Counted from the stretch's first letter, positions 48,435 through 56,543 are shown. The stretch is DNA of 64,000 bases from Panacagrimonas sp965216845 (GCA_965216845.1 OZ244200.1:682001-746000); one strand, 5' to 3'. Made by a program: numbers and translations. Notes: generated by a model not told the origin, from the letters alone.

Positions 48435-48881
48435 TCAGCTCAGCTTGGACTTGATCAGGCCGGACAGCTTGCCCATGTCCGCTTTGCCGGCAGCCTTGGG
48501 CTTGATCCATGCCATGACCTTGCCCATGTCGCGCATGCCTTGTGCGCCGGTCTGGCTGATCGCCTGCTGGATCAGCTCGATCAATTCGGCTGGGTCCAAT
48601 TGCTTGGGAAGATAACCGGACAGGACGCCGACTTCAGCCGCTTCCTTGTCCGCCAGTTCCGGCCGATTTCCGTTGCGGTATTGCGCTTCGGCGTCGCGCC
48701 GCTGCTTGATCATCTTCTCGATGGCGGTGATGACCAAGGCGTCGTTCATCTGCTTGGCTTCCACCACCTCGCGCTGCTTGAGCTCGGCCGAGAGCATGCG
48801 CAGCACCGACACGCGCGGCTTGTCGCCGGCGCGCATGGCGGCCTTGATGTCCTCTAAAACGCGGGCCTTGAGTTCGGACAT
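48435..48881 (-). CDS. GatB/YqeY domain protein
   Basis: The 148-residue helical protein matches YqeY: LKARVLEDIKAAMRAGDKPRVSVLRMLSAELKQREV at the start and a C-terminal MRDMGKVMAWIKPKAAGKADMGKLSGLIKSKL. This domain is the tRNA-binding tail of GatB but here stands alone; its function is not settled. It lies between rpsU and dnaG, its regular location in many gammaproteobacteria. Confidence 0.94.
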   Translation of the reverse strand: MSELKARVLEDIKAAMRAGDKPRVSVLRMLSAELKQREVVEAKQMNDALVITAIEKMIKQRRDAEAQYRNGNRPELADKEAAEVGVLSGYLPKQLDPAELIELIQQAISQTGAQGMRDMGKVMAWIKPKAAGKADMGKLSGLIKSKLS

Positions 48882-48903
48882 GGAATGTGTCCGCTGAAGC
48901 GTT

Positions 48904-49119
48904 TCAGTACAGGCGGATGCGGCGCGTTGCTTCGCGCGAGACCTTCTTGGCCTGCCGCTTCACCGCCGCCGCCCGCTTGCGCTTGCGCTCCTGGCTGGGC
49001 TTTTCAAAGAACTCTTTCTTGCGGACGTCGGTCAGGACGCCGGCTTTTTCGCAGGTGCGCTTGAAGCGGCGCAGGGCGACTTCAAAGGGTTCGTTTTCGC
49101 GGACACGGACGTTTGGCAT
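48904..49119 (-). CDS. rpsU: 30S ribosomal protein S21
   Basis: The 71-residue basic protein reads MPNVRVRENEPFEVALRRFKR and later KKEFFEKPSQERKRKRAAAVKR, the S21 pattern, ending RRIRLY. It is the first gene of the rpsU-yqeY-dnaG-rpoD operon. S21 helps expose the anti-Shine-Dalgarno region of 16S rRNA. A good sigma-70 promoter sits 52 bases upstream. Confidence 0.97.
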   Translation of the reverse strand: MPNVRVRENEPFEVALRRFKRTCEKAGVLTDVRKKEFFEKPSQERKRKRAAAVKRQAKKVSREATRRIRLY

Positions 49120-49170
49120 GTACGGCTCACTCACTGGCAGGCGAGGCTGCCCGAAGAAAAAAGGGCCGCG

Positions 49171-49199
49171 ATTGTAGGCGTTTGTCCCTGCAGAATCAA
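49171..49199 (-). promoter_or_regulatory. Sigma-70 promoter of the rpsU operon
   Basis: On the minus strand TTGATT (49194-49199) and TACAAT (49171-49176) are separated by exactly 17 bases. It lies in the 120-base gap between divergent rpsU and tsaD, at a suitable distance from rpsU. Confidence 0.65.
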
Positions 49200-49239
49200 A
49201 GGTGGCGGGTCCGGTGTCACAACTTGGCACAATGTAGGG

Positions 49240-50292
49240 ATGCCGATTCTGGGATTGGAAACCTCTTGTGACGAAACCGCGTGCGCGATCTATGACGGAT
49301 CACGCGGCCTGGTCGCGCACCGTTTGCATTCGCAGATTCGCTTGCACGCCGAGTATGGCGGCGTGGTGCCGGAGCTGGCTTCGCGGGATCACGTGGCGCG
49401 CATCGTGCCTTTGCTCACGGACTTGATGGCGGAGGCCAAGCTCGAATTTTCGGACCTGGACGGCGTGGCTTATACCGCCGGCCCGGGGTTGATTGGCGCG
49501 CTGATGGTGGGCGCTTCGGTGGCGGCTGGCATTGCGCTGGCCCATGATCTGCCGCTGATTCCGGTGCATCACATGGAAGGGCATTTATTAGCGCCGATGC
49601 TGGAAGCCGATGCGCCAGACTTCCCCTTCACCGCACTACTGGTCTCCGGCGGCCATAGCATGCTGATTGCGGTAGAGGGCTTGGGCCGTTATCGCCTGCT
49701 CGGTGAGAGCCTGGATGACGCCGTTGGCGAGGCGTTCGACAAGACCGCCAAGTTGCTGGGTTTGCCGTATCCGGGAGGGCCGGCCCTTGCCAGGCTGGCG
49801 CAAAACGGGCGTTCGGGCGTGTTGAAGTTCTCGCGCCCCATGTGTGATCGGCCGGGATTGGATTTCAGCTTCAGCGGCCTCAAGACGGCTGTGTTGCAAG
49901 CGCTGCCGCGCCATCCGGGGGATCAGGGCCGGGCGGACCTGGCGCGCGCGTTCGAAGAGGCGGCGGTGGACACCTTGCGCATCAAATGCAAGCGGGCGAT
50001 CCAGGCCAGCGGACACAAGCGTCTGATTGTCGCCGGCGGCGTGGGCGCCAACCAGCGTTTGCGCGCACAACTTGCGGAACTGGCGCAAGCCGAAGGGTTT
50101 CGGCTGTATTTTCCGCGCCCCGAGTTCTGCACGGACAACGCCGCCATGATCGCCTGCGCCGGGTGGATGCGGCGTGGGGAAGCCAAACGTCCCGACGATC
50201 AACTGTTTACCACACCGCGTTGGTCGCTTTCCGATCTGCCGGCGGTCGATGGCGAAGTGCGGTTCCCGTCCGTACCTGAAAAGGCGAACTAG
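49240..50292 (+). CDS. tsaD: tRNA threonylcarbamoyladenosine transferase TsaD
   Basis: The 350-residue ASKHA-fold protein has ILGLETSCDETACAIYD at the start, the Fe-binding HxEGH motif (His111, His115), LLVSGGHSML, FSGLKTAVLQAL and VAGGVGANQRLR. It catalyses the last step of t6A37 formation on tRNAs decoding ANN codons, with TsaB and TsaE. It is divergent from rpsU, a conserved arrangement, and two bases before folB. Confidence 0.97.
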   Translation: MPILGLETSCDETACAIYDGSRGLVAHRLHSQIRLHAEYGGVVPELASRDHVARIVPLLTDLMAEAKLEFSDLDGVAYTAGPGLIGALMVGASVAAGIALAHDLPLIPVHHMEGHLLAPMLEADAPDFPFTALLVSGGHSMLIAVEGLGRYRLLGESLDDAVGEAFDKTAKLLGLPYPGGPALARLAQNGRSGVLKFSRPMCDRPGLDFSFSGLKTAVLQALPRHPGDQGRADLARAFEEAAVDTLRIKCKRAIQASGHKRLIVAGGVGANQRLRAQLAELAQAEGFRLYFPRPEFCTDNAAMIACAGWMRRGEAKRPDDQLFTTPRWSLSDLPAVDGEVRFPSVPEKAN

Positions 50293-50294
50293 CC

Positions 50295-50648
50295 ATGGAC
50301 AAAGTCCTGATTCGCGGCCTCAAGGTGAATGCCACGGTTGGCATTCACGACTGGGAGCAGCAGATCTCGCGACCGCTTATTTTCGACGTGACGCTGGAGA
50401 CCGATATTCGCGCCGCCGCCGCCAGCGATGAGGTTGCCGACGCGGTGGACTATGCGGCGGTGTCGCAGCGGATCATGGACGTGGTTCAGGCCAGTCGGCC
50501 CAAGCTGCTGGAAACCTTGCTGGAAAAGATCTGCGCCAGCTTGCTGGAGGCGTTCAACGTCCAGTCGGTGCGGATCAAGGTGGACAAGCCAGGGGCAGTG
50601 CCGGGCGCTGCTGGTGTCGGCGTGGAGATCGAGCGTTACAAAAAATAA
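50295..50648 (+). CDS. folB: Dihydroneopterin aldolase
   Basis: The 117-residue protein matches FolB: MDKVLIRGLKVNATVGIHDWEQQISRPLIFDVTLETD, a short helical part with VDYAAVSQRIMDVV, LLETLLEKICASLLEAF and a C-terminal VRIKVDKPGAVPGAAGVGVEIER. It acts in folate synthesis, cleaving or epimerising dihydroneopterin. It is probably co-transcribed with tsaD. A remarkable AT-rich island begins at its stop codon. Confidence 0.95.
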   Translation: MDKVLIRGLKVNATVGIHDWEQQISRPLIFDVTLETDIRAAAASDEVADAVDYAAVSQRIMDVVQASRPKLLETLLEKICASLLEAFNVQSVRIKVDKPGAVPGAAGVGVEIERYKK

Positions 50649-51072
50649 AATATAAGCTGAATATACAAGTTATATTCAATATATAAATAATAGCTTAAGT
50701 ATATAAATAAAGCAGGCAGTGGCTAATGATGAGAAAAAGAAGCTATATCATGTTTTAAATAACAGACCTATTTTGGATATACCAATAATAAATCACAAAT
50801 TTGTCGCACACGACGCTTGACGGGGAGGCAAGAGTGATAAAGTGCGAAAGCATTACTTTATCGTTTATAAAATCACAAAGTGATGCATTGTCTTGACTGG
50901 CAGGCAAACAGGCAGACTTTAACCACAAATTACGTTAAGTATCGTATAATCATCTAATAATAGATAAATTATCAACATGCCTGCTGATACATTGGCCTCA
51001 GATAGTGTTTTACTTTAAATCTCAATTAGAGATTAAAGAGAAGATAAAAAACTTATATTCAATATAAAGTAA
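50649..51072. other. AT-rich, repeat-rich intergenic island
   Basis: This 424-base gap between convergent folB and gmhB has about 30% G+C by hand count, against roughly 60% around it. It contains no ORF worth calling. It is dense in inverted repeats: GAATATA/TATATTC at 50659-50677, GATAAAGT/ACTTTATC at about 50835-50862, AATCTC/GAGATT at about 51018-51034. Two identical 14-mers lie near its ends and a 12-bp inverted repeat closes its right part. It looks like acquired DNA or a structured non-coding locus. Confidence 0.8.
50670..51066. repeat. 14-bp direct repeats flanking the AT-rich island
   Basis: TTATATTCAATATA occurs at 50670-50683 and, identical, at 51053-51066. The copies are 383 bases apart and bracket most of the island. 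They may be attachment-site-like duplications, target duplications or protein-binding repeats; low complexity also makes chance more likely than for mixed sequence. Confidence 0.5.
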
Positions 51073-51083
51073 CTATCTGAGGC
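50995..51083. repeat. Inverted repeat across the end of gmhB and the AT-rich island
   Basis: GCCTCAGATAGT (50995-51006) and its perfect complement ACTATCTGAGGC (51072-51083) form 12-bp arms. A second pairing ACTTTA/TAAAGT (51012-51017 with 51065-51070) extends the stem inwards. The right arm contains the last codons and TAG stop of gmhB, so the left arm is an inverted copy of the gene's end. On the minus strand a T6 run lies inside the loop. Confidence 0.6.
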
Positions 51084-51603
51084 GCTGGTCGACGAAACTG
51101 GCCAGGTCGTCATGGATGCTCACGCCCTGCAAGGCGTGCTCTGCTTCGGTGCGACGCCCCTTCCCGGTGCGCACCAAAACGGGGCGGCAGCCTGCCGCGC
51201 GGGCGGCTTGGATGTCTGACAGGGCGTCGCCCACGAAACAGCAGGCGGCCAGATCAAACTGCAGGCGCCGACTCAGATCTTTGAGCATTCCCGGCGCCGG
51301 TTTGCGCATTTGTGTGGCCTCGTCCGGATGTTCCGGCGCGAATGCGATGGCGTCGATGTGCCCCCCGTGTTCGGCAAGTTCCCGTTGCAGGCGATCATGG
51401 ATGGCGAACAGCGCGTCGTAATCAAACAACCCGCGACCAATGCCGGACTGGTTGCTGGCCACAACAATCCGGTAGCCGGCCTGGTTCAGGCGCGCCATGG
51501 CCTCCAGACTGCCGGCGATGGGCCGCCAGTCATCCACCGAGCGGATGAACTGGTCCGAATCCTGATTGATGACGCCGTCGCGGTCCAGAATGACGACCTT
51601 CAC
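51073..51603 (-). CDS. gmhB: D-glycero-D-manno-heptose 1,7-bisphosphate 7-phosphatase, zinc-site-less variant
   Basis: The 176-residue HAD phosphatase has the nucleophile motif LDRDGVINQD, ASNQSGIGRG, MRKPAPGML and CCFVGDALSDIQAA. This matches GmhB, which makes the heptose precursor of lipopolysaccharide. The usual structural zinc site (CxH...CxC) is absent: the segment reads AFAPEHPDEATQMRKP, without the four ligands. It lies four bases after glyS, as in several gammaproteobacteria. Its stop codon is inside an inverted repeat. Confidence 0.88.
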   Translation of the reverse strand: MKVVILDRDGVINQDSDQFIRSVDDWRPIAGSLEAMARLNQAGYRIVVASNQSGIGRGLFDYDALFAIHDRLQRELAEHGGHIDAIAFAPEHPDEATQMRKPAPGMLKDLSRRLQFDLAACCFVGDALSDIQAARAAGCRPVLVRTGKGRRTEAEHALQGVSIHDDLASFVDQRLR

Positions 51604-51607
51604 GGCC

Positions 51608-53752
51608 CTATCCCGGCAGGCGTGATAGATCGGCTACCTGGCGGCACAGCAAATCAAAGCGCGTCAGCAGGGCCAAGCGGTTGGCACGGAGCGACGGGTC
51701 ATCCGCATTCACCATCACGCCGTCAAAAAAGGCGTCGATTGGCTCGCGCAGCGCGGCTAGATCAATCAGCTTGCGGCTGTATTCCTGCGTCTGTGCCTGC
51801 TTTGCTTCCAGCGCTGCGATTGCGTTGAACAAGCCATGCTCCGCGTCGTGCTCGAAGCGGCCGGGATCGACCTCGGTATCGTCAGCTTGCGCTTGCCTCA
51901 AAATATTTCGCACGCGCTTGTTCGCTGCGGCAAGGTCGCCTGCCTCGGGCAGTTCCATGAATTGCTGCACTGCAGCCAGGCGCGATTCAAAGTCCTGGAT
52001 GTCATTGTGCCTGGCTTGCGCGTACCGCTGAGCTTGGGCCTCACCCGCTTCAGCGTCGAGCGCTTCGGACAGCAAGTCACCCTTGGCGCTGGCCACCGCA
52101 TCGAACTGCTCGGGCGTTACGGCAGCTCCGCCCTCGGCAAGCGGAGCACCAACGCACAGGTTGCGATACCGGTCCTCGATGAATGACATCAGTTCGGAGC
52201 CCGCCTTGAGCTTTTGCGCCTCGTCGACTGTCTGCAGCTGGATTGCCTCGAGCATCAGGCTCGGCCAGTGCAGGTCAAGATTGGCTTCGCGAATGATGCG
52301 CAGCACGCCCAGCGCCGCCCTGCGCAGCGCGAACGGATCCTTGCTCGCCGTTGGTTTCTGCCCGGCGGCGAAAATACCGGCGAGGCTGTCGATTTTGTCG
52401 GCCATGGCCAGAATCTGGCCGGCTCTGGACGCGGGAATCGGCGTGCCCTGCTGGGTTGGCAGATAGTGTTCGGCAATGGCCCTGGACACCGCTTCAGGTT
52501 CGCCACCTCGCTGCGCGTAATAGCCGCCCATCAAGCCTTGCAGCTCGGGGAATTCGAACACCATTCTGGTGACCAAGTCCGCCTTGCACAGGGCAGCGGC
52601 GCGCGCCACCGGGGCCGGATCTTCGCCCAAACGGCGCGCGATCTCCGCCGCCAGTTGTTCGATTCGCGCCGCCTTGTCGGCAATCGAACCCAGGGCCTTG
52701 TGGAAGGTGACTTTTTCCAGCGACGAGCAGTAGTGCTCCAGCGGCTGTTTCAGATCCTGCTGCCAGAAGAACAGGGCGTCGCCCAGCCGGGGGCGAACCA
52801 CGCGCTCGTTGCCGCCGATGACCTGCGCCATGTCGCGCGATTCGATGTTGGAGACGGTGATGAAGGCGTTGGTGAGCTGAGTCTGTTGCTCATCGCAGAA
52901 CACGGTGAAATAGCGCTGGTTGGTTTCCACCGTGGCGACGATCACCTCCGGCGGCAGCTGCAGGAATTCAGCCTCGAAACGTCCGCTGATGGCCACCGGC
53001 CATTCCACCAGCGCGGTGACTTCTTCCAGCAAGTCATCGCTGATGCGTGCATGGCCCTGATGCTGCGCCGCCTGTGCCAGAATTTGCCGGCGAACTTCGC
53101 TTTTTCGAGCCTGGAAGTCGGCCACGACCCAGGCAGACTTCAGTTGCACTTCATAGTCCGACGGCTGCTGCAGGGTGATGGCCGCCGGCGCATGAAAACG
53201 ATGGCCGTAGCTGAGCCGGTCCGCCGTCAGGCCGAAGGCTTGCAGCGGCACAACCTGGCTGCCGAACAGGCACAGCAACCACTGCACCGGCCGCACGAAG
53301 GTGTCGTCGCCGTCGGCCCACCGCATGCGTTTGGGTACCAGCGCGTCCATTTTCTTGAGCGCTTCGTCGAACACCGCCTGTATCAGCGTGCCGGTCGGCT
53401 GGCCCGGCTCGGTTGTGGAGAAATGCAGCTTGCCGTTCTTTTCCCCCAAGGCATCGAAGGCGACGCCGCAGGAGCGCGCGAAACCCAGCGCCGCCGGCGA
53501 GGGTTGGCCGTCCTTCAGCGCCAGCTTCATGCTCGGGCCAAGGCGCTCGATCCGCCGGTCCTGCTGGCGCTCGGCAACCGAGGCAATTCGCACGGCAATG
53601 CGTCGCGGTGTCACGAACGCACGCGCCTGAGCCTGTGACACGCCGCGTGCCTGCAGGCCGTCGGTCAGGCCCTTGCACAGGGCATTGACCAGCGCTTGCT
53701 GGTAACGCGCGGGGAGGTCTTCGGTGCCGATTTCAATCAGTAAATCTGTCAT
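51608..53752 (-). CDS. glyS: Glycine-tRNA ligase subunit beta
   Basis: From MTDLLIEIGTEDLPARYQQAL the protein has 714 residues, close to the E. coli GlyS (689). It includes the FVTPRRIAVRI segment, FLQLPPEVIVATVETNQRYF, NERVVRPRLGDALFFWQQDLK and a C-terminal anticodon-binding domain with FFDGVMVNADDPSLRANRLALL. It forms an alpha2beta2 enzyme with GlyQ. Unusually the glyQ gene is not adjacent: about 1.8 kb with a desaturase gene and tandem repeats separates them. Confidence 0.97.
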   Translation of the reverse strand: MTDLLIEIGTEDLPARYQQALVNALCKGLTDGLQARGVSQAQARAFVTPRRIAVRIASVAERQQDRRIERLGPSMKLALKDGQPSPAALGFARSCGVAFDALGEKNGKLHFSTTEPGQPTGTLIQAVFDEALKKMDALVPKRMRWADGDDTFVRPVQWLLCLFGSQVVPLQAFGLTADRLSYGHRFHAPAAITLQQPSDYEVQLKSAWVVADFQARKSEVRRQILAQAAQHQGHARISDDLLEEVTALVEWPVAISGRFEAEFLQLPPEVIVATVETNQRYFTVFCDEQQTQLTNAFITVSNIESRDMAQVIGGNERVVRPRLGDALFFWQQDLKQPLEHYCSSLEKVTFHKALGSIADKAARIEQLAAEIARRLGEDPAPVARAAALCKADLVTRMVFEFPELQGLMGGYYAQRGGEPEAVSRAIAEHYLPTQQGTPIPASRAGQILAMADKIDSLAGIFAAGQKPTASKDPFALRRAALGVLRIIREANLDLHWPSLMLEAIQLQTVDEAQKLKAGSELMSFIEDRYRNLCVGAPLAEGGAAVTPEQFDAVASAKGDLLSEALDAEAGEAQAQRYAQARHNDIQDFESRLAAVQQFMELPEAGDLAAANKRVRNILRQAQADDTEVDPGRFEHDAEHGLFNAIAALEAKQAQTQEYSRKLIDLAALREPIDAFFDGVMVNADDPSLRANRLALLTRFDLLCRQVADLSRLPG

Positions 53753-53892
53753 GTGATGCGTGAAAATGGCGTTGTTCAACGGGCGCCTGGATTGGGAGGA
53801 TGGCGTGGTCGGGCGGCGCGATGCCACCGGCCACGCTCAGCGGCGGAGGCGTAGTTTCCAGCAAAGCAGAGGATTCACCAAGCGCGGCTGCA

Positions 53893-53906
53893 TTGATCTG
53901 GATCAA
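53893..53906. promoter_or_regulatory. Perfect FNR/Anr-type box upstream of the desaturase gene
   Basis: TTGAT-CTGG-ATCAA is an exact match to the FNR/Anr consensus TTGAT-N4-ATCAA. It lies 90 bases before the desaturase ATG and 141 bases before the divergent glyS start. The rest of the 244-base gap holds nothing else I can support. Confidence 0.7.
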
Positions 53907-53996
53907 GCGGACGCCATCAGCTCGCGCGCACCATTGTCAGGGCTTGCGCCGCCGAGCATCGCTGCGCGCTGATTTCATTCATCCGATCTTGTGCCC

Positions 53997-55052
53997 ATGC
54001 GCCCCGCGCCGCCGAACCATACACAAACAACGCCGCCGCCCGGCGCGCTGAAGAAGCTGCCGCTGCGAGCCATCAAGGCCGGTATGCGGCCCGTCTGCCA
54101 GCAGCGATCGCATTGGCTGAGCTTGGGCGCGCTGGCGTTTGACGCCCTGCTGTACCTGAGCCTGATGACGCTGACCTTGATCGCCGACCCCTGGTGGCTC
54201 ACGCTGCTGGCGGGGATCGGCGCCGGCTGTGCGGTGGCGTTCTTGTTCATCTGGGCGCACGACGCCGCGCACGGCGCGCTGTTCGAGAGCCGCCGAACCG
54301 CCGAATGGCTCGGAACGCTGGCCATGTTGCCGTCGCTCAACGTCTATCGGCTTTGGGCCTTCGGCCACAACCGTGTGCACCATGGCTTCACCTCGCTGAG
54401 TACCGTGGACTGGATTTGGCGGCCCTGGACGCCACAGCAATACGCGGACAGCTCAGCCGCGCAACGGGCGCTCTATCGTCTGGAACGCACGCCTTGGGGC
54501 TGCGCCTTGCATTATCTGATTCACGTCTGGTGGGCGCGCATGATGCGCTTCAACCCGGGCCGCACACCGCCCGAACGCCGGCGCATGCGCAAGGGCAAGT
54601 TGCAGGTGCTTGCTTTCGCGGCGGCGCTGTCCGCGCTGGCGTATGCGGTTGCTGGAGTCTGGGGCGTGATTTGCGCGGTGTTGCTGCCGTTTGTGGTGTT
54701 CAACTACTTCATTGCCCTGTTCATCTATCTGCACCACACGCACCCGGATATCCCCTTTTTCGTCGAGCGCGAACAGTGGAGCCCGGCCGTGGCGCAATTG
54801 TTTTGCAGCACCGTGGTGCGCATGCCGCGCTGGGCAGAACGGCTGACGCACAACATCATGATTCACGTGCCGCATCATGTGAATCCGCGCATTCCGTTCT
54901 ATCGCCTGCCGGCGGCGTACGCCGATATCAAGCGGCAGTACGGCGCCTGCATCCACGAATACCCATTTCGCTGGGCCACCGTGTTCAGCATCTTCAAGCA
55001 GTGCAAGCTCTACGACTTCGAGCGGCGGTGTTGGTCAGGCTATGCGGCTTGA
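53997..55052 (+). CDS. Membrane fatty-acid desaturase
   Basis: From the ATG at 53997 (a GTG two codons earlier is possible) the protein has 351 residues. It has the three histidine boxes of di-iron desaturases: HDAAH at 88-92, HNRVHH at 124-129 and HVPHH at 290-294. Two pairs of membrane helices lie at about 42-86 and 205-246. The spacing resembles delta-12/omega-6-type acyl-lipid desaturases. It introduces double bases into membrane lipids using O2; regiospecificity is not deducible. It sits between glyS and glyQ on the opposite strand with an FNR box upstream. Confidence 0.85.
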   Translation: MRPAPPNHTQTTPPPGALKKLPLRAIKAGMRPVCQQRSHWLSLGALAFDALLYLSLMTLTLIADPWWLTLLAGIGAGCAVAFLFIWAHDAAHGALFESRRTAEWLGTLAMLPSLNVYRLWAFGHNRVHHGFTSLSTVDWIWRPWTPQQYADSSAAQRALYRLERTPWGCALHYLIHVWWARMMRFNPGRTPPERRRMRKGKLQVLAFAAALSALAYAVAGVWGVICAVLLPFVVFNYFIALFIYLHHTHPDIPFFVEREQWSPAVAQLFCSTVVRMPRWAERLTHNIMIHVPHHVNPRIPFYRLPAAYADIKRQYGACIHEYPFRWATVFSIFKQCKLYDFERRCWSGYAA

Positions 55053-55073
55053 AAGGGGGATACAGCGGGCGGA

Positions 55074-55474
55074 CGGAACCAACACGACTTCGGAACGCCG
55101 CCGTTATCGGTTGGGAAAATGAACCTCGGGTGGCGGGCGCGGCCCGCCCTACATCTGACGGCACCAACACGGCTTCGGAACACCGCCGTAGGGCGGACCA
55201 TGTCCGCCGGGTTGGTTTGGAAGATAAACCTCGGGTGGCGGGCGCGGCCCGCCCTACATCTGACGGCACCAACACGGCTTCGGAACACCGCCGTAGGGCG
55301 GACCATGTCCGCCGGGTTGGTTTGAAAGATAAACCTCGGGTGGCGGGCGCGGCCCGCCCTACATCTGACGGCACCAACACACCTTCGGAACGCCGCCGTA
55401 GGGCGGACCATGTCCACCGGGGTTGGGTTGGGAAAATGAACCTCGGGTGGCGGGCGCGGCCCGCCCTACATTCG
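55074..55474. repeat. Four tandem ~105-bp repeats
   Basis: Copies span 55074-55158 (85 bases, internally deleted), 55159-55263, 55264-55368 (105 each, nearly identical) and 55369-55474 (106), with a degenerate fifth start after 55475. Each unit begins CGG(C)ACCAACACG and contains two palindromic parts, GTAGGGCGGACCATGTCCGCC and GGCGGGCGCGGCCCGCC followed by CTACAT. Since 105 is a multiple of three, open frames on both strands run through the array but show no protein family. Stem-loops may end transcription between the convergent desaturase and glyQ genes. Confidence 0.88.
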
Positions 55475-55521
55475 ACGGAAGCCAATACGCGTGGGGGGTA
55501 CGCCACGTCGCAGGTCGGCAT

Positions 55522-56424
55522 TCATGCCGACTTCGCGTATTGATCGAGCATGGGAAATCCCAGTGCCTGTCGGGATGCGTAATAGGCCTGTGCGCAGCCG
55601 CGCGCCAAGGCACGCACTCGCAGAATGTAGCCTTGCCGCTCGGTCACCGAGATGGCGCCGCGTGCATCCAGCAGGTTGAAGGTGTGACTGGCGTTGATGG
55701 TGCGCTCGTAGGCGGGCAGGGGTAGCGGGGACTCCAGATCCAGCAGCCGCTGACAGGCGGCTTCCTCCTTGCCAAAGCGGTCGAACAGCGTTTGGGTATC
55801 CGCATGTTCAAAGTTGTAAGTGCTCTGCTCTACTTCATTTTGGTGATAGACATCGCCGTAGGTGACGATGCGACCATCGTGATTCGACCACACCAGGTCG
55901 TAGACCGATTCTTTTTGCTGGATGTACATCGCCAGCCGTTCCAGGCCATAGGTGATTTCACCGGACACCGGCCGGCATTCCAGGCCGCCGACCTGCTGGA
56001 AATAGGTGAACTGCGTGACCTCCATGCCGTTGAGCCAGACCTCCCAGCCCAAGCCCCAGGCGCCCAGCGTGGGCGATTCCCAGTTGTCCTCGACAAAGCG
56101 GATGTCGTGCACCAGCGGGTCAAAACCCAGCATCTTCAGCGAATCCAGATACAAGTCCTGTATGTTTTTCGGTGAAGGCTTGAGCAGGACCTGAAACTGA
56201 TAGTAGTGCTGCAAGCGGTTGGGGTTGTCGCCATAACGCCCGTCGGTAGGGCGGCGGCTGGGTTGCACATAGGCCGTATTCCACGGTTCTGGCCCCAGCG
56301 CGCGCAGGAAGGTGGCCCAGTGAAAGGTGCCGGCGCCGACTTCCATGTCCAGCGGCTGCACGATGGTGCAGCCACGTTCGGCCCAGAAGGTTTGCAACTT
56401 GAGGATCAATTCCTGAAAGCTCAT
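55522..56424 (-). CDS. glyQ: Glycine-tRNA ligase subunit alpha
   Basis: From MSFQELILKLQTFWAERGCTIVQPLDMEVGAGTFHWATFLRALGPEPWN the protein has 300 residues, the normal GlyQ size. Other marks are YVQPSRRPTDGRYGDNPNRLQHYYQFQVLLKPSP and GLGWEVWLNGMEVTQFTYFQQVGG, parts of the class II catalytic core. It charges tRNA-Gly with GlyS. A 22-codon upstream extension has no similarity and is excluded. Confidence 0.97.
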   Translation of the reverse strand: MSFQELILKLQTFWAERGCTIVQPLDMEVGAGTFHWATFLRALGPEPWNTAYVQPSRRPTDGRYGDNPNRLQHYYQFQVLLKPSPKNIQDLYLDSLKMLGFDPLVHDIRFVEDNWESPTLGAWGLGWEVWLNGMEVTQFTYFQQVGGLECRPVSGEITYGLERLAMYIQQKESVYDLVWSNHDGRIVTYGDVYHQNEVEQSTYNFEHADTQTLFDRFGKEEAACQRLLDLESPLPLPAYERTINASHTFNLLDARGAISVTERQGYILRVRALARGCAQAYYASRQALGFPMLDQYAKSA

Positions 56425-56543
56425 GACGGCGGCACAGTCGGAATAAGGGCGCGGTTTACGCTGGAGCCGAGCAGTATAGCGAGCCGCCATCGACGCCTTT
56501 GCCGTGCGAAATCGGATAGGCTAGTGGGCGCTGCGAGCAAACG

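Noticed and set aside
50728..50760. Tiny ORF (ten codons from ATGATG) in the AT-rich island
   Set aside because: No convincing ribosome-binding site, very short, and no supporting context.
52214..53638. A 474-codon plus-strand frame across glyS
   Set aside because: Antisense to well conserved glyS sequence and without similarity.
55074..55474. CRISPR array
   Set aside because: The repeats are contiguous 105-bp units without variable spacers, and no cas gene is present.
54194..55543. Long plus-strand frame overlapping the desaturase and running through the tandem repeats, and a minus-strand 175-codon frame in the repeats
   Set aside because: The repeat unit is 105 bases, a multiple of three, so any stop-free frame stays open. 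The upstream part is a shadow of the desaturase. No protein family is visible.
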